From: Owenia fusiformis
Lineage: Eukaryota > Annelida > Polychaeta > Sabellida > Oweniidae
Assembly: GCA_903813345.2 (NCBI GenBank)
Contig: CAIIXF020000001.1
Span: 59,506,270 to 59,570,269, forward strand
Direction of reading: 5' to 3'
Length of the DNA: 64,000 nucleotides
A model generated the notes under the pieces. It was not told the origin of the DNA. It saw only the letters and a program-made list of their open reading frames with translations, and made no database searches. Each line of letters starts with the position of its first letter. Within the stretch, counting starts at the first letter, position 1. Positions 24,540-36,735 of the stretch are shown here, piece after piece. Made by a program: the position numbers and the translations under genes.

Positions 24540-25534
24540 CGTCGTCCGACAGGTGATATGCCTGTGTATCGGCAGATGTAATGCAGGGAATAAGTAGAAC
24601 AATTATATCTATTTCATGGAACCGCCTCCATTAATTAAGCAGAAATGCCAAAAGCGAGATAATGAATTATATCAGAGAAAAAGCACCTCGGTGACATTTA
24701 TATCTATATCCAGACTAACATCATATGACAAGATCATTTACCAAAGGCCAACTTTTGACAGAGAAACAATTAGTAGAGCGAGAAAATGTCAGTAGAACGG
24801 TGTAAAAGGATAGGTGGTCCTATCAAATGTTTGTCCTACTCTCTATTGATTAATATGGTGCCCTAATTACAATTATTTCCCTTATTATTTATACACAGTC
24901 AGTGCTAGTAAGGGCCGTAAGGAAAGGGGACCATAATCCCCAGGGGCCATAATTTCTTTTACACCGGTACGGAAGATCACATACAGCAACACAATCGTGC
25001 ACTGCTCTTACTATTCAAATTGGAATTTTGGTTGCCAAAATTATGGAGGCGCGTCTATTGTTTACATGCATGTATTTTGTGAGTTGACATTCCATATAGG
25101 ATGGGGGATGATCAACTTTCTGATAAAAGGTCTCTTGCACGTTATGCATATTGCAGTGTTGCGGGGGATGAGATTGCTATTGGTAAATTACAATGAAATG
25201 TCATACTAATACTCATTCCTAGTGATATGATTTAAGGGCTGATTTTGTAATGACACATGTATGTAACTTGAACATGACAACTTTGATTATATATTTAAAA
25301 ACTAATGTTGTTCTAAATCTGTAAGATAATAGAGGGATGAGAGGTATATCTACAGTGGGGGACATAAAGATTTACAAAAGCTATGGAAATTACATGCTGT
25401 CGTAAATGTAATAAATTCTTACCTCAGTGTATTCAGTGCTCTATTTTCTCCGTCCTAGTAAGTCCAGATATAGTGGAATTCGTGTCCTTAATGACAAATA
25501 AGAACTTAAAAATTTGAAGTGGCCGGACATTCAC
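24540..25534. other. Intergenic DNA
   Basis: No supportable gene. A plus-strand open frame at 24997-25209 has no recognisable domain. Confidence 0.4.
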
Positions 25535-25537
25535 ATG

Positions 25538-26238
25538 TAATGGCCTAGTCACATAGCCCGGCCGATGTCCGGCATCGGTAGAGCTGGGTGGATTTCTTTG
25601 GTGCCACCGAGCTCTCCTCATCGGAAGCAGAGCTCGGTGACGTGAACAGACTCCGTCCGGACATCTTCAGGCGACTGACCGAACACCGGCCGGTGACCGT
25701 ACGGAGTCTGTCTCAAAATGGTAGTTTTTTTCTGCCGATGTGGCAGCAACTACCGGCCGGAGGTCGGCCGGAGCTTGGCCGGACATCGTAAGGAATACGG
25801 CCGGTACCCGAGCAGGTAACAGGACACCGTGCGATCGCCAGCCGGGTTGTTAACGGGCTTTGAACAGTGACCGGCCGATGCTCTGTCCCACATCGGCCGG
25901 AGCTCGGTCGGAGCTCGGCCGCTGTCCGTTAAAAAACCTCGTCCTCTGGTTGTCTCAGATGCACGGGACACCGGCCGATACTCGGCCGTGCACCGGCCGA
26001 CATGTTTTCCGATGTGGTTACGATGGGGCTGCGATGACATGATGAGGGAGCTCGGTGAGAGCCCGGTGAATTTTAACTCCGAAGTTAAAATTTCACCGAG
26101 CTACTACCGATGCTGTTTTAAGCAACAAACGCCACGGATGTCCGGCCGGTGTCCGGCCGGTGTTCGGCCGAGTTCGGTGAAAATTGCATCGCTGGCTCAT
26201 CGTAACCTCATCGGCCGGGCTATGTGACTAGGCCATTA
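25538..26238. mobile_element. GC-rich TAATGGCCTAGTCACAT element
   Basis: A 701-bp unit with long inverted ends, TAATGGCCTAGTCACATAGC and complement, continuing into CCGGCCGATG. ATG flanks both sides (25535-25537 and 26239-26241), a 3-bp duplication. The body is saturated with CGGCCGG and GAGCTCGG words, so it stands out as a GC- and CpG-rich island. An internal stem at 26064-26097 contains TTTTAACTCCGAAGTTAAAA. Overlapping open frames on both strands are GC artefacts. No transposase was recognised. Confidence 0.88.
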
Positions 26239-26287
26239 ATGCCGACTCTTCAAATGTTGAGGTGATTTTAGAGCCCGATTACGTCGC

Positions 26288-26416
26288 CAATGTGGATTGG
26301 CTCCCAGAATGCAACATGACACGTGTCACCTTTCAAAATGCCGTTCCGCCATCTTGAAATCTGTCACGAGTAAATAAGGTTACCTGATGTTGCATTCTGG
26401 GAGTCAATCCTCTTTG
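26288..26416. mobile_element. GGATTGGCTCCCAG MITE, short copy D
   Basis: Inverted ends TGGATTGGCTCCCAGAATGC and complement (GCATTCTGGGAGTCAATCC) enclose only about 70 bp. The termini match the family at 11153 but the inside differs. No clean target duplication is visible, so the boundaries are approximate. Confidence 0.7.
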
Positions 26417-26681
26417 GATCACAAACATGGTGATTCATGAAAACATTCCTTCGATTTGGTAGGGATTTCATCCATCATTTGCAGGTATGAAGCTTTGGAT
26501 TCATTTATTGCTACGTAAAGTGAATGGGAATTATTTTTCTACCGCTTGGGAGAGTTTGAGACACGAAACCTAGAATTTAGCTCATTGTGACAACTTTTGA
26601 GGGTTGAGTTTTATTTTTGTCCCTCACTTTAAAACTAAAACTAATTCTTGCCATAGGATTACAAGGCATTAACATGACAAA

Positions 26682-29600
26682 ATGTCACCACCTAGTTGCT
26701 CACAATATAATGAGTTCAAACTTAAGTCAGATTTGAATTTCTGAGAACTTGTAAAGTCAAATTTGAACTTCTGAAAAGATGTAGATGATTTTGAAAAAAA
26801 AATTTGGTCAATTTGAAGCAAGTTGAAAACAGACCTTTTTGACCTTTTTTGACCTTGAGAAGTCATTAAAGGTCAAATGTCAAATCTAAAGTCAGATTTG
26901 AATTTCTGAGAACATGTAGATGATTTTGAAAAAAAAAATTAGTCAATTTGAAGCAAGTTGAAAACAGACCTTTTTGACCTTTTTTGACCTTGAGAAGGTC
27001 ATTGAAGGTCAAATGTCAAATCTAAAGTCAGATTTGAATTTCTGAGAACACGTAGATGATTTTGAAAAAAAAATTTAGTCAATTTGAAGCAAGTTGAAAA
27101 AAGACCTTTTTGACCTTTTTTGACTTTGAGAAGGTCATTGAGAACTTGTAAAGTCAAATTTGAACTTCTGAAAAGATGTAGATGATTTTGAAAAAAAAAT
27201 TTAGTCAATTTGAAGCAAGTTGAAAACAGACCTTTTTGACCTTTTTTGACTTTGAGAAGGTCATTGAGAACTTGTAAAGTCAAATTTGAACTTCTGAAAA
27301 GATGTAGATGATTTTGAAAAAAAAATTTGGTCAATTTGAAGCAAGTTGAAAACAGACCTTTTTGACCTTTTTTGACCTTGAGAAGGTCATTAAAGGTAAA
27401 ATGTCAAATCTAAAGTCAGATTTGAATTTCTGAGAACATGTAGATGATTTTGAAAAAAAAAATTAGTCAATTTGAAGCAAGTTGAAAACAGACCTTTTTG
27501 ACCTTTTTTGACCTTGAGAAGGTCATTGAAGGTCAAATGTCAAATCTAAAGTCAGATTTGAATTTCTGAGAACACGTAGATGATTTTGAAAAAAAAATTA
27601 GTCAATTTGAAGCAAGTTGAAAAAAGACCTTTTGACCTTTTTTGACTTTGAGAAGGTCATTGAAGGTCAAATGTCAAATCTTAAGTCAAATCTAAAGTCA
27701 GATTTGAATTTCTGAGAACAAGTAGATGATTTTGAAAAAATTTTTTAGTCAATTTGAAGCAAGTTGAAAACAGACCTTTTTGACCTTTTTGACCTTGAGA
27801 AGGTCATTGAAGGTCAAATGTCAAATCTTAAGTCAGATTTGAATTTCTGAGAACATGTAGATGATTTTGAAAAAAAAAATTAGTCAATTTGAAGCAAGTT
27901 GAAAAAAGACCTTTTTGACCTTTTTTTGACCTTGAGAAGGTCATTGAAGGTCAAATGTCAAATCTAAAGTCAGATTTGAATTTCTGAGAACATGTAGATG
28001 ATTTTGAAAAAAAAATTTAGTCAATTTGAAGCAAGTTGAAAAAAGACCTTTTTGACCTTTTTTGACTTTGAGAAGGTCATTGAAGGTCAAATGTCAAATC
28101 TTAAGTCAAATTTGAATTTCTGAGAACACGTAGATGATTTTGAAAAAAAAATTTAGTCAATTTGAAGCAAGTTGAAAAAAGACCTTTTTGACCTTTTTTG
28201 ACTTTGAGAAGGTCATTGAGAACTTGTAAAGTCAAATTTGAACTTCTGAAAAGATGTAGATGATTTTGAAAAAAAAATTTAGTCAATTTGAAGCAAGTTG
28301 AAAACAGACCTTTTTGACCTTTTTTGACTTTGAGAAGGTCATTGAGAACTTGTAAAGTCAAATTTGAACTTCTGAAAAGATGTAGATGATTTTGAAAAAA
28401 AAATTTGGTCAATTTGAAGCAAGTTGAAAACAGACCTTTTTGACCTTTTTTGACCTTGAGAAGGTCATTAAAGGTAAAATGTCAAATCTAAAGTCAGATT
28501 TGAATTTCTGAGAACATGTAGATGATTTTGAAAAAAAAAATTAGTCAATTTGAAGCAAGTTGAAAACAGACCTTTTTGACCTTTTTTGACCTTGAGAAGG
28601 TCATTGAAGGTCAAATGTCAAATCTAAAGTCAGATTTGAATTTCTGAGAACACGTAGATGATTTTGAAAAAAAAATTAGTCAATTTGAAGCAAGTTGAAA
28701 AAAGACCTTTTGACCTTTTTTGACTTTGAGAAGGTCATTGAAGGTCAAATGTCAAATCTTAAGTCAAATCTAAAGTCAGATTTGAATTTCTGAGAACAAG
28801 TAGATGATTTTGAAAAAATTTTTTAGTCAATTTGAAGCAAGTTGAAAACAGACCTTTTTGACCTTTTTGACCTTGAGAAGGTCATTGAAGGTCAAATGTC
28901 AAATCTTAAGTCAGATTTGAATTTCTGAGAACATGTAGATGATTTTGAAAAAAAAAATTAGTCAATTTGAAGCAAGTTGAAAAAAGACCTTTTTGACCTT
29001 TTTTTGACCTTGAGAAGGTCATTGAAGGTCAAATGTCAAATCTAAAGTCAGATTTGAATTTCTGAGAACATGTAGATGATTTTGAAAAAAAAATTTAGTC
29101 AATTTGAAGCAAGTTGAAAAAAGACCTTTTTGACCTTTTTTGACTTTGAGAAGGTCATTGAAGGTCAAATGTCAAATCTTAAGTCAAATCTAAAGTCAGA
29201 TTTGAATTTCTGAGAACATGTAGATGATTTTGAAATTTTTTTTAGTCAATTTGAAGCAAGTTGAAAACAGACCTTTTTGACCTTTTTTGACCTTGAGAAG
29301 GTCATTGAAGGTCAAATGTCAAATCTCAAGTCAAATCTTAAGTCAAATTTGAATTTCTGAGAACACGTAGATGATTTTGAAAAAAAAATTTAGTCAATTT
29401 GAAGCAAGTTGAAAACAGACCTTTTTGACCTTTTTTGACCTTGAGAAGGTCATTGAAGGTCAAATGACAAATCTAAAGTCAGATTTGAAGGTCAAATGTC
29501 AAATCTAAAGTCAGATTTGAATTTCTGAGAACATGTAGATGATTTTGAAAAAAATTTAGTCAATGTGAAGCAAGTTGAAAAAAGACCTTTTTGACCTTGA

Positions 29601-29837
29601 GAAGGTCATTGAAGGTCAAATGTCAAATCTAAAGTCAGATTTGAACTTCTGAGAACATGTAGATGATTTAGAAAAAAATTGAAGTTAGTCTAAACAGTAT
29701 TTGTTAAGTTATAGGAAGTTGTAAGAAATTGTTACAGACGCCGGACGCCAACCGCCGGACGCCAACCACCAACCGCCGGACGCCGTCGCAAAAAAACGGA
29801 GACCATAACAATATGTCACCACTTTTGGTGGTGACAT
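26682..29837 (+). mobile_element. Helentron-like element filled with satellite
   Basis: The left end ATGTCACCACC (26682-26692) is the complement of the right end GGTGGTGACAT (29827-29837). The right end also forms a terminal hairpin with ATGTCACC at 29813-29820 around CACTTTTG. Between them lie about 3 kb of tandem repeats and a short CCGGACGCC-rich segment at 29735-29785. Central tandem repeats with a short inverted repeat at the left and a 3-prime hairpin are the known layout of pearl/HINE-type Helentron derivatives. There is no Rep/helicase, so it is non-autonomous. Minus-strand open frames inside are repeat translations. Confidence 0.7.
26700..29680. repeat. 126-136-bp satellite with 1,078-bp higher-order unit
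   Basis: The basic unit contains GATGATTTTGAAAAAAAA, TCAATTTGAAGCAAGTTGAA and GACCTTTTTGACC. Spacing is about 136 bp for one subtype (with GGTCAAATGTCAAATC) and about 126 bp for another (with GAGAACTTGTAAAGTC). A block of subtypes is repeated with an offset of 1,078 bp: for example 27301 matches 28379, and the distinctive AAATTTTTTAG variant at about 27740 recurs near 28818. This marks a recent segmental duplication inside the array. Confidence 0.92.
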
Positions 29838-29844
29838 AAAAAAC

Positions 29845-30373
29845 TCAGATTAAAGTCAAGGTCAAATATCCAATGCCAAATGGTATATTTGTAGAAGTTC
29901 ATGTACTGTGAAAACAGGTGAACTAATTTACGCAATAATGAATAAAGTTTAAAGCAGGTTTAAATTTCAAGTTTAAAGCATTTATAGTATTTTAGAGAAA
30001 GAGTAAATCACTTCTATAAGTATAAGTCTAGTTCTATTTGAAAACTGATTGATTTCTCAACAGAAGTCACAGGTATAAAAACAAAGGATTAAGCTATGCA
30101 GAAACTGGTTATGCAGAAAAGTGTATCATCAAGTCCCTCAAACTCCACCTTTAGGTTGTTTATTGTATGCCCACTGTGTTAGTGAATTGCGTAATAATTT
30201 AAAGAGTTTTCGCCCCAGGCATCACTAAAAAGAACAATAAGCCATGCAGTGCAAAATACTAGCCCATCCAAGCGCACTTACACTCACATTATTCTTTTGA
30301 AAGACATCACGGTTTGATGCAATCGAACTCCTGTGGTGCACTAGAAACTACCCGAAGCGGTTGACACACGCGG
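29845..30373. other. Intergenic DNA
   Basis: No gene or repeat recognised between the Helentron-like element and the next transposon. Confidence 0.4.
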
Positions 30374-30376
30374 TTA

Positions 30377-31965
30377 TGCCTTGGTCACATAGGCTCCGAT
30401 TTTCACTACGGCGCCCGGCCGATGAGTATTTTGTTCAAAATCGGCCGGCGAGCCCGGGCATCGTACGGGCGCCGGGCGATGATCGCCACTCATCGGCCGA
30501 TTTTTAGACATCGTACGGGCGCCGGCAGAGTTTTATCGCGGAGATAAAAGTTGCCGATGTCTTGGCGATTTTTTCTCAACCAAACTCATCGGTACCTACC
30601 CGGCCGTGTCCCGTCCGGTCATCGTACGATTATCTTACGGCGCCCGGTGGCATCGCACGGTCATCTTGGGATTTTGCGTGCAGATTTGTTAGATAAATCT
30701 TAATAATGATTACTTATAAAGTGATATAACGGTTTTAAAAATAATGAGGTAAGGAATTATAATTACTACACACAGTCAGAGATCTTTTATAAAACACAAA
30801 TGGAACGATTAGGCTTACTGAGAAAATTTGAATTTGAATGGCTGGGTGGGTGGGTTGATCTAGTCGTTGTTATATTGACATTAATCGTGTACGTCTGTCA
30901 TACACATTGAATAGAGTGATACATTTTTATGCGTATATTCACTCATGCATATACCATTACAAATCATTTGTTTTAAAAATCTTCTGAATGTTTTTGTGAG
31001 TACAGTATTTTCAAGGGTCACAATTTTAATACGAAAGTTCACTGCCTCAATTACAGTTAATATGCCAAAGACTAAGGATAACGGGGATAAGGCCAATGGG
31101 CCATATATGAGGAAGGCCTTGGGAAGATTTAGATGTGTCTAGGGAAGAGGGTACTCCACTTGAAATAGAAGAAAAAATTGCCAATTTCATTAAAGATATA
31201 TTTTTATGACCAAACAAATTCTCTTTACGAGAACAGACAAAAGAAAGATGCAGAAATAGGGAATTTTGCTAATACCATCGGATGGACAGGTAGACATAGT
31301 ATTTGTTTATATGAAAGATCTAAAAATGAATTAAGGTCAGGGTGCACATTGATGAAAAGACCTCGTGCAGTATGGCAAGTGATTTTAGACGGTCATATCT
31401 TTCACCATGATTACTTTCTGGGCATAAATACAGTGTTTTTTATTAAAACAATATGTTTTCTTTCAATTGAAGTACCCATGATAGTAAAAATATCAATCAA
31501 ACAATTTGAAAAATTATGAATAGGGACCCCTTGTCGGCATTTTTCTTCTTCTAAATATTGAACCTATTTACTCAAAAGAGGATCTTCTTTTTCTGATTTT
31601 TATTGCATGCAAACATTATTATCCTGGAAGTCCTGTCTATCGAAGTATTTCGTTTTCAAATCCTGCATTCACGCCATGTGGAACAGCCATACTGGGTCAT
31701 ACAAGAATTTAGTATAAATCTAGAGGCCTGTAGATCGACCGATGTCCTGGCGGGTGCCGTACGGCCATCGGCAGATAGCCTTGCGATACCCGTGCGATGT
31801 CTTTCAGATTCAATTGATTGCGGGCGCCGTACGATGCCTATACTAATGTGACCATACTCACGATTAGATCAAGACATCGGTGAAAAGTCACCGGCGCCCG
31901 GTCGATTTAGAAATCGGCCGATGACTACTCATCGGCCGGCGCCCGGCGGCTATGTGACCTAGGCA
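30377..31965. mobile_element. TGCCTTGGTCACAT element, 1.6 kb
   Basis: Inverted ends TGCCTTGGTCACAT and complement ATGTGACCTAGGCA are flanked by TTA on both sides (30374-30376 and 31966-31968). Both terminal 250-300 bp are GC-rich with GGCGCCCGGCCGATGA words, while the 1-kb interior is AT-rich. A stem at 30523-30556 holds TTTTATCGCGGAGATAAAA. The interior has coding-like traces at about 31060-31205 (MPKTKDNGDKANG in one frame, then EEGTPLEIEEKIANFIKDIF in another). They might be transposase remnants, but I cannot name a family. A TTA duplication suits PIF/Harbinger-type elements. Confidence 0.85.
31355..31620. repeat. GTGCAGTATGGCAAGTG repeat, copy 1
   Basis: This segment inside the 30377-31965 element matches 54388-54620 over more than 200 bp (GTGCAGTATGGCAAGTGATT start, shared ACAATATGTTTTCTTTCAA). 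It also matches an inverted segment at about 54850-54990. Either an unrelated repeat inserted here or both loci carry pieces of one transposon interior. Confidence 0.7.
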
Positions 31966-31969
31966 TTAG

Positions 31970-33900
31970 TCGATAAGATTGATACATCGTAATTTAGTGC
32001 GCTTGAATGAGCTGTTTTTGTTGAAAACGTGTGACCATTTAATTTGGACCGCAGGGGCTTTGTTCTTTTTCATGATATCGAGGAGGAAAACTTATTGAAC
32101 AGATAGTTTTCGGTATAAGTTAATTCAGCCGAACTTATACTGCAACTTTAACTTTTAAATGACGGGAACACCAATGGGGAGGAAGGTTTCTCAAAGAAAC
32201 CAAAAAGTACATTTCAATAAAAAATTCCACGTTTAGCGATTTGATTTGTGAATATCCCAGCAATAGCAGAATTAATTTCTAAGTTGTAATCATATTTTGA
32301 AACCGGAACTCACGAACTACATCTCCTTGCCGAATATTTTGTTTTGATTTGAGTATCTCCCCAGTGATATGTACAAGTACAGATTTGCGTAAACGTATTC
32401 CAAAAAACTTATATCGAAACCTCTCTAATATTATGCAATTGACTTACACCGCGGGCAGTTCAAAAACGCAGCCTTAATATTTTCAAAATCTAGCATTGAA
32501 GAATCAGCAAGGGGTTATTATCATAAATGTAAGTAAGCTTTATTTTTGAATCTTGCTAACAAGTTTGTTTGTTTTTGAATCCTTCTAATAGGTTTGTTTT
32601 GTTGTAAGTTGCCTTTAAAGTTGAAGCTCTTGATCATTTTGAATTCTTAAAAATGAGTATTGTGGTTCAGAGATAGGAAGATCATTAAGTTGACCTTTTC
32701 ATTAAGTTGTATTTTTTATCCTGCAAGAACAAGAGGTTTTCGTAGAATGAAACAATGTCCTTCTGACCCCTAAGATATCCCAAAATACGTCACACTTTTT
32801 GATTTGCAATATCTCAGGTTTCTCCAATGCATTGAATTCAATAAAATTTTGAATAAATTGAGATCAGGATATTTAATGTTGACTGTAAAAATTGAAAATA
32901 TTTATTTCATATTCCCTATGTACTGCCCAGTGCAAAATAGCATGTTGAAAATGCAATACCAGTGTTGCGTCATTCTTAGTACATGGTGCTGTCGTCATGC
33001 ATAGCTAGGTCAGGTGTGTTCAATTGTAGCCAGAATCAGAATACCGTAGTATCAGAATACAGTATTTCATATAACTGCAGTGCATTATATAACCAATCAA
33101 CGCATCCATGGTCATCCACGGTGACAACTTGCATCTACAGATCTAGATTGAAATTGATGATTTTCCAACTTGACCCTTGCAAAAAGTTTCAGTGAAAGTA
33201 GGTTCTTTAAGTGAAAGGGTAGAAACTATTTTGCGATGTGTGAAAAGAATTGAAGCCCAAGACTCTTTGCGATGTGGAATGGCCATTCCTTCAAGGTATT
33301 GCTTCCTAAAATTAACACTCCATACTGCGCATCTCGTGCAAACTTTGGAAAACAACACTTTCAAGGAATGGTCGTTCCACTTTGAACTGAGGCTTAAATC
33401 CTTTAATATAATGTTGCAATGTGTGTACTAAATGTATTGCTTCCTCGGAGTCGGAGAAAATTTGCTTTGATGAAATTCGCAAGAGGACTCCAGGATGTGA
33501 TAGGCAGTGGAAAGGGATGGAGGGCATATTGAACACGTAGAAATAGACAAGTTGTCCTCATTGTTTTTAACTCGCATTCGTGTATTGAGCAATAAAACTA
33601 AACTTACACGATTAATATCAGATCGCTTTAATATTTTCAGAGCTTGTTTAAAATATGGTCCCTCAGAAATTTTTTAAGAACTTGGCATTCAAATTATTGA
33701 AATATTACAAATCCAAAAGTGTTGCACTCTTGGGACATCCGATATAGTAGTAGTTCTATTATATGAAACTCATATGTTTCTTTATACATAGTATGGTATC
33801 CAAGTGTGCCATATACCCTCTTATAACATACCTATGACGATGTATAGTGCAAAGTGTACACAAGACAGCGGGCCAATATAAGTTTTGAAAAGCCCGCGCC
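31970..33900. other. Intergenic DNA
   Basis: Nothing supportable was found. Small overlapping open frames on both strands around 33140-33530 contain related GGAATGG(C/T)C(A/G)TTCC-type text and are not convincing as genes. Confidence 0.4.
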
Positions 33901-33913
33901 CGCTAACTTTCTG

Positions 33914-33943
33914 ATTGGTCAAGGCACTGACGTCATAACCAAT
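33914..33943. promoter_or_regulatory. CCAAT / CRE / CCAAT cluster
   Basis: ATTGG (33914-33918), a perfect CRE TGACGTCA (33928-33935) and CCAAT (33939-33943) lie within 30 bp, arranged almost symmetrically. Clustered NF-Y and CREB/ATF sites of this sort occur in active promoters. There is no open frame or TATA box close by, and a large palindrome follows at 34077, so it may be part of a repeat. Confidence 0.35.
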
Positions 33944-34076
33944 CAATCGAAGATAAAATTGCGCGAGCAATTTTTCTAAACTCATTTCAATCATTTTCAA
34001 ACCATTTGTTTGTCAATTCTATAAGAAAACGGTACTCTCTGACCAGTCTACATCATCATAGGTGTGTTATAAATCG

Positions 34077-34190
34077 TTTATGTCACTGTCGTGGCACATA
34101 TGCCCTCGGTTCTCAGAGATCAATGTCCCTCCCAAGGTCGGGCCATATATCACTGAGACCTCGGGCATATATGCCACGATAGTGACATAA
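34077..34190. repeat. TTATGTCACT palindrome
   Basis: Left arm TTTATGTCACTGTCGTGGCA is mirrored by TGCCACGATAGTGACATAA on the right, and the inner arms share CATATGCCC and CTCAG(A/T)GAT. The stem is about 50 bp with scattered mismatches around a CCTCCCAAGG-type loop. Likely a foldback transposon. Confidence 0.75.
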
Positions 34191-34199
34191 CCTCTAATG

Positions 34200-35658
34200 A
34201 TGGACTTCGTAATGCAATCATGAGAATATGATATCTTCATTTTGATTCATCAACGTTTAAGTGGAGTCCTCTCAGCACAAGCGATTGCTACATGCGCACT
34301 CCTCCATTCATCTTGTAAGTCATGACGAATTCCACAAGTGAACCAGTGAATTTGAGCAATTTCTCAGTTTGCAATAAAATTAAATGAGATTGATATGCAA
34401 ACGATATTACGATGCGCTCAGGGAGGGAAGTACTGTCATTTGATATAACGAATAAAGGTACATTAAAATATTTGTTGGGCTTTTAACGGACGAATACCTT
34501 TAAGGTTAAGAGCCTCTGAAACAATAATTAGCAAGGTAAGGCTAATCATTCATCATAGCTTCAGACAATGTATCGATTCCACTGATAATTCCGCGAAAAC
34601 TAATCAAAATTCTGCTAATCGGTGAACCAAGGCAAATTCTCTCAGGAGTTCGTGAAAATGGAAAACTAAAAGGACTAAATACTTTGGATAATAATACTAG
34701 GGCGGGTATACTTATATGTTTGCACAATTTTGCTTTTCTAGGAGTCATGGTGACTTACCATAGTATTGTCTTCGGTATTTCATCACACAAGAAGAAGAAA
34801 ACAATAATTTGATTAACAACGGGCATGTTACAGTCGGGTGTAAGGAAATTAAGTTGTATTTATGTTTAGCTTACAATAAAAGAGCTTCAGTAGTTTTCAT
34901 AGAGACAAAGAATATATCCATCACCTACCTGTGTAAGCCCAGCGATCGATCAAGATAAATATACATTTTCTCCACTCCTATACCCTTAAGATATGTTATA
35001 ATAACGCTAGAGATTCAAAAGAATAAACGATATCTTAAAAATACTCTATGGAAAGAGGTATATGTTAAAACATTGAAGCTCAATATGAGGGTTTCATATT
35101 AAAAATAATTAGATTCTACATCATGAAACATAAAATGTCAAATCATATTTTAAAGTCATAAATAACAAACACTGCAAATGTGAGTTTAAAATAACTGTTC
35201 AACTAAATATTATAAAAGTACAAAAATTATTTGCGAAAATGTTCACATTAATCCACACTCATCAATTAGGATATTTCCGTTCTGCTTTTCATGGATCTAG
35301 ATATATCACCCTCTTGTAGTTTTTACGACCAAAAGCTTCCATTCATTTCCTAGCGAAATGGATATCTCAATATCTTAAATCGTAGCATTATATGGCATCT
35401 AAGCTGTGATGATATATATACACAACGGGTATATGCCATTTTGCACGTTAATTACATTATATGCAAATAGCCTCGTTTTTCCAAATTAATTATGTGCAGT
35501 TTTATAAAATTATTGGTCCATTGGGAACTGTGTCTTTTCGAACTTATTTCTCGCATTGTGAATTATTCGTTTCCAAGATATTTTCCAATAAAGAAATGCA
35601 CATTCGAACTAAGTAACATATTTGTGGCCTTTCCCTTGATATGCTAAGTTGCAAGTTG
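34200..35658. other. Intergenic AT-rich DNA
   Basis: No gene, RNA or repeat recognised. Confidence 0.4.
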
Positions 35659-35827
35659 GAACATATTAGAGAGGTTAAGCTACACGTATAAATGCAAACC
35701 GTGAACCTGAACGCGTAAGTCCACGCTCAAGTACACGTTAAAGAAAATTTTCAGTTAAGCTACACGTCTGAAACCATGTCAGTGGACGTGGAGTTATATT
35801 TATGTGGCGACTGTGTCTAAAGGTCAT

Positions 35828-35909
35828 GTCTCTATGGTGTAATGGATAGCACTTCGGCAATCTAGCACTTCCCGTATGTCCGTTAGGCCTGGGTTCGAAT
35901 CTTGTCGCA
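35828..35909 (+). ncRNA. tRNA-like Pol III promoter segment
   Basis: TGGTGTAATGG (35835-35845) fits a tRNA A box and GGTTCGAATCT (35892-35902) a B box, 46 bases apart. The 5-prime GTCTCTATGG resembles tRNA-Arg or similar, but the anticodon arm region (ACTTCGGCAATCTAGCAC) does not fold properly and no matching 3-prime acceptor strand is evident. It is probably a tRNA-derived SINE head or tRNA pseudogene, not a working tRNA. Confidence 0.6.
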
Positions 35910-35963
35910 ATAAAACATTTTGCTTTTTATTTTTTATTTATTTCATATTCAACCACAATTGAA

Positions 35964-36735
35964 GGGTCTAGTGCACTTTCCATTATGATTTCCCCATGAA
36001 CAAAATGAATCATTTTTAACTGTATATTATAAAGAATACATTGTCACATAATACTTTGAAAAATATTTAAGCGTTTAGACCCACATTGGCTGAGGTTGAG
36101 GTCATTAAGTTCTGCAAGGGTATATTGACTTGACATTGGATGTGTTCTATTGACTTAACATGTGGATACCATCAGATTCCGATGGAGGCCATTGGTTCCT
36201 ATTGATTTTCCCAAAAATACACTATGACCTGAATTGATTGCAAATTAAATAATTTCACAATATGACACAAATGGTATATCACATCAGATGTGCAAATATA
36301 AAGTTTGCAATTTATTCACGACAGGTAAAACTTCAAATTAAAAGATAATACATTTTTTCATCATTTTCATCATTTTTTCCTACAAAATGGCTATAGAAAA
36401 ATGCTTCAAAAGCAACTTTTACACTTACAAAATCACATACAACTTTGTAAATACAAAGATTATACTGTTATGTTTCATTAATAAATAACATATTTGGATA
36501 AGATGTAGGGATGTGTAGGATGCAAATGGATTTTGGCAGACACAAAAAGGCTTCATGGTTTGGCATCTCAACCCATGTACACTTTATGATTGAATATTGG
36601 CCCTAATAAGTGGCCCATTCATCAATACAGTGCTGAATACTAGTGTACATATAAATGAAATAATAAAAGCAGTATATTCATTTGAATCAGATGAATTTAT
36701 TTTTGTTCATGGGGAGATCATAGCACACTAGATCC
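35964..36735. mobile_element. Inner inverted-repeat element
   Basis: GGGTCTAGTGCACTTTCC with GATTTCCCCATGAACAAAA at the left is mirrored by TTTTGTTCATGGGGAGATC and CACACTAGATCC at the right. About 770 bp, AT-rich inside, no coding region. It sits within the larger TAGAGAGG element and just after the tRNA-like segment. No target duplication recognised. Confidence 0.65.

Noticed and set aside
25538-26238. CpG-island-like promoter
   Set aside because: The GC-rich block coincides exactly with a transposon bounded by inverted ends and a 3-bp duplication.
26999-28412. Minus-strand open frames with repeated TKFFFQNHLHLF text
   Set aside because: Direct translation of the 126-bp subtype of the satellite (126 is divisible by three, so the frame stays open); identical copies track the 1,078-bp duplication.
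31060-31205. Host gene exon (MPKTKDNGDKANG... / EEGTPLEIEEKIANFI)
   Set aside because: Lies in two frames within a transposon interior; more likely a transposase remnant of unknown type than a host exon.
35828-35909. Functional tRNA gene
   Set aside because: A and B boxes fit but the anticodon arm and acceptor pairing do not.
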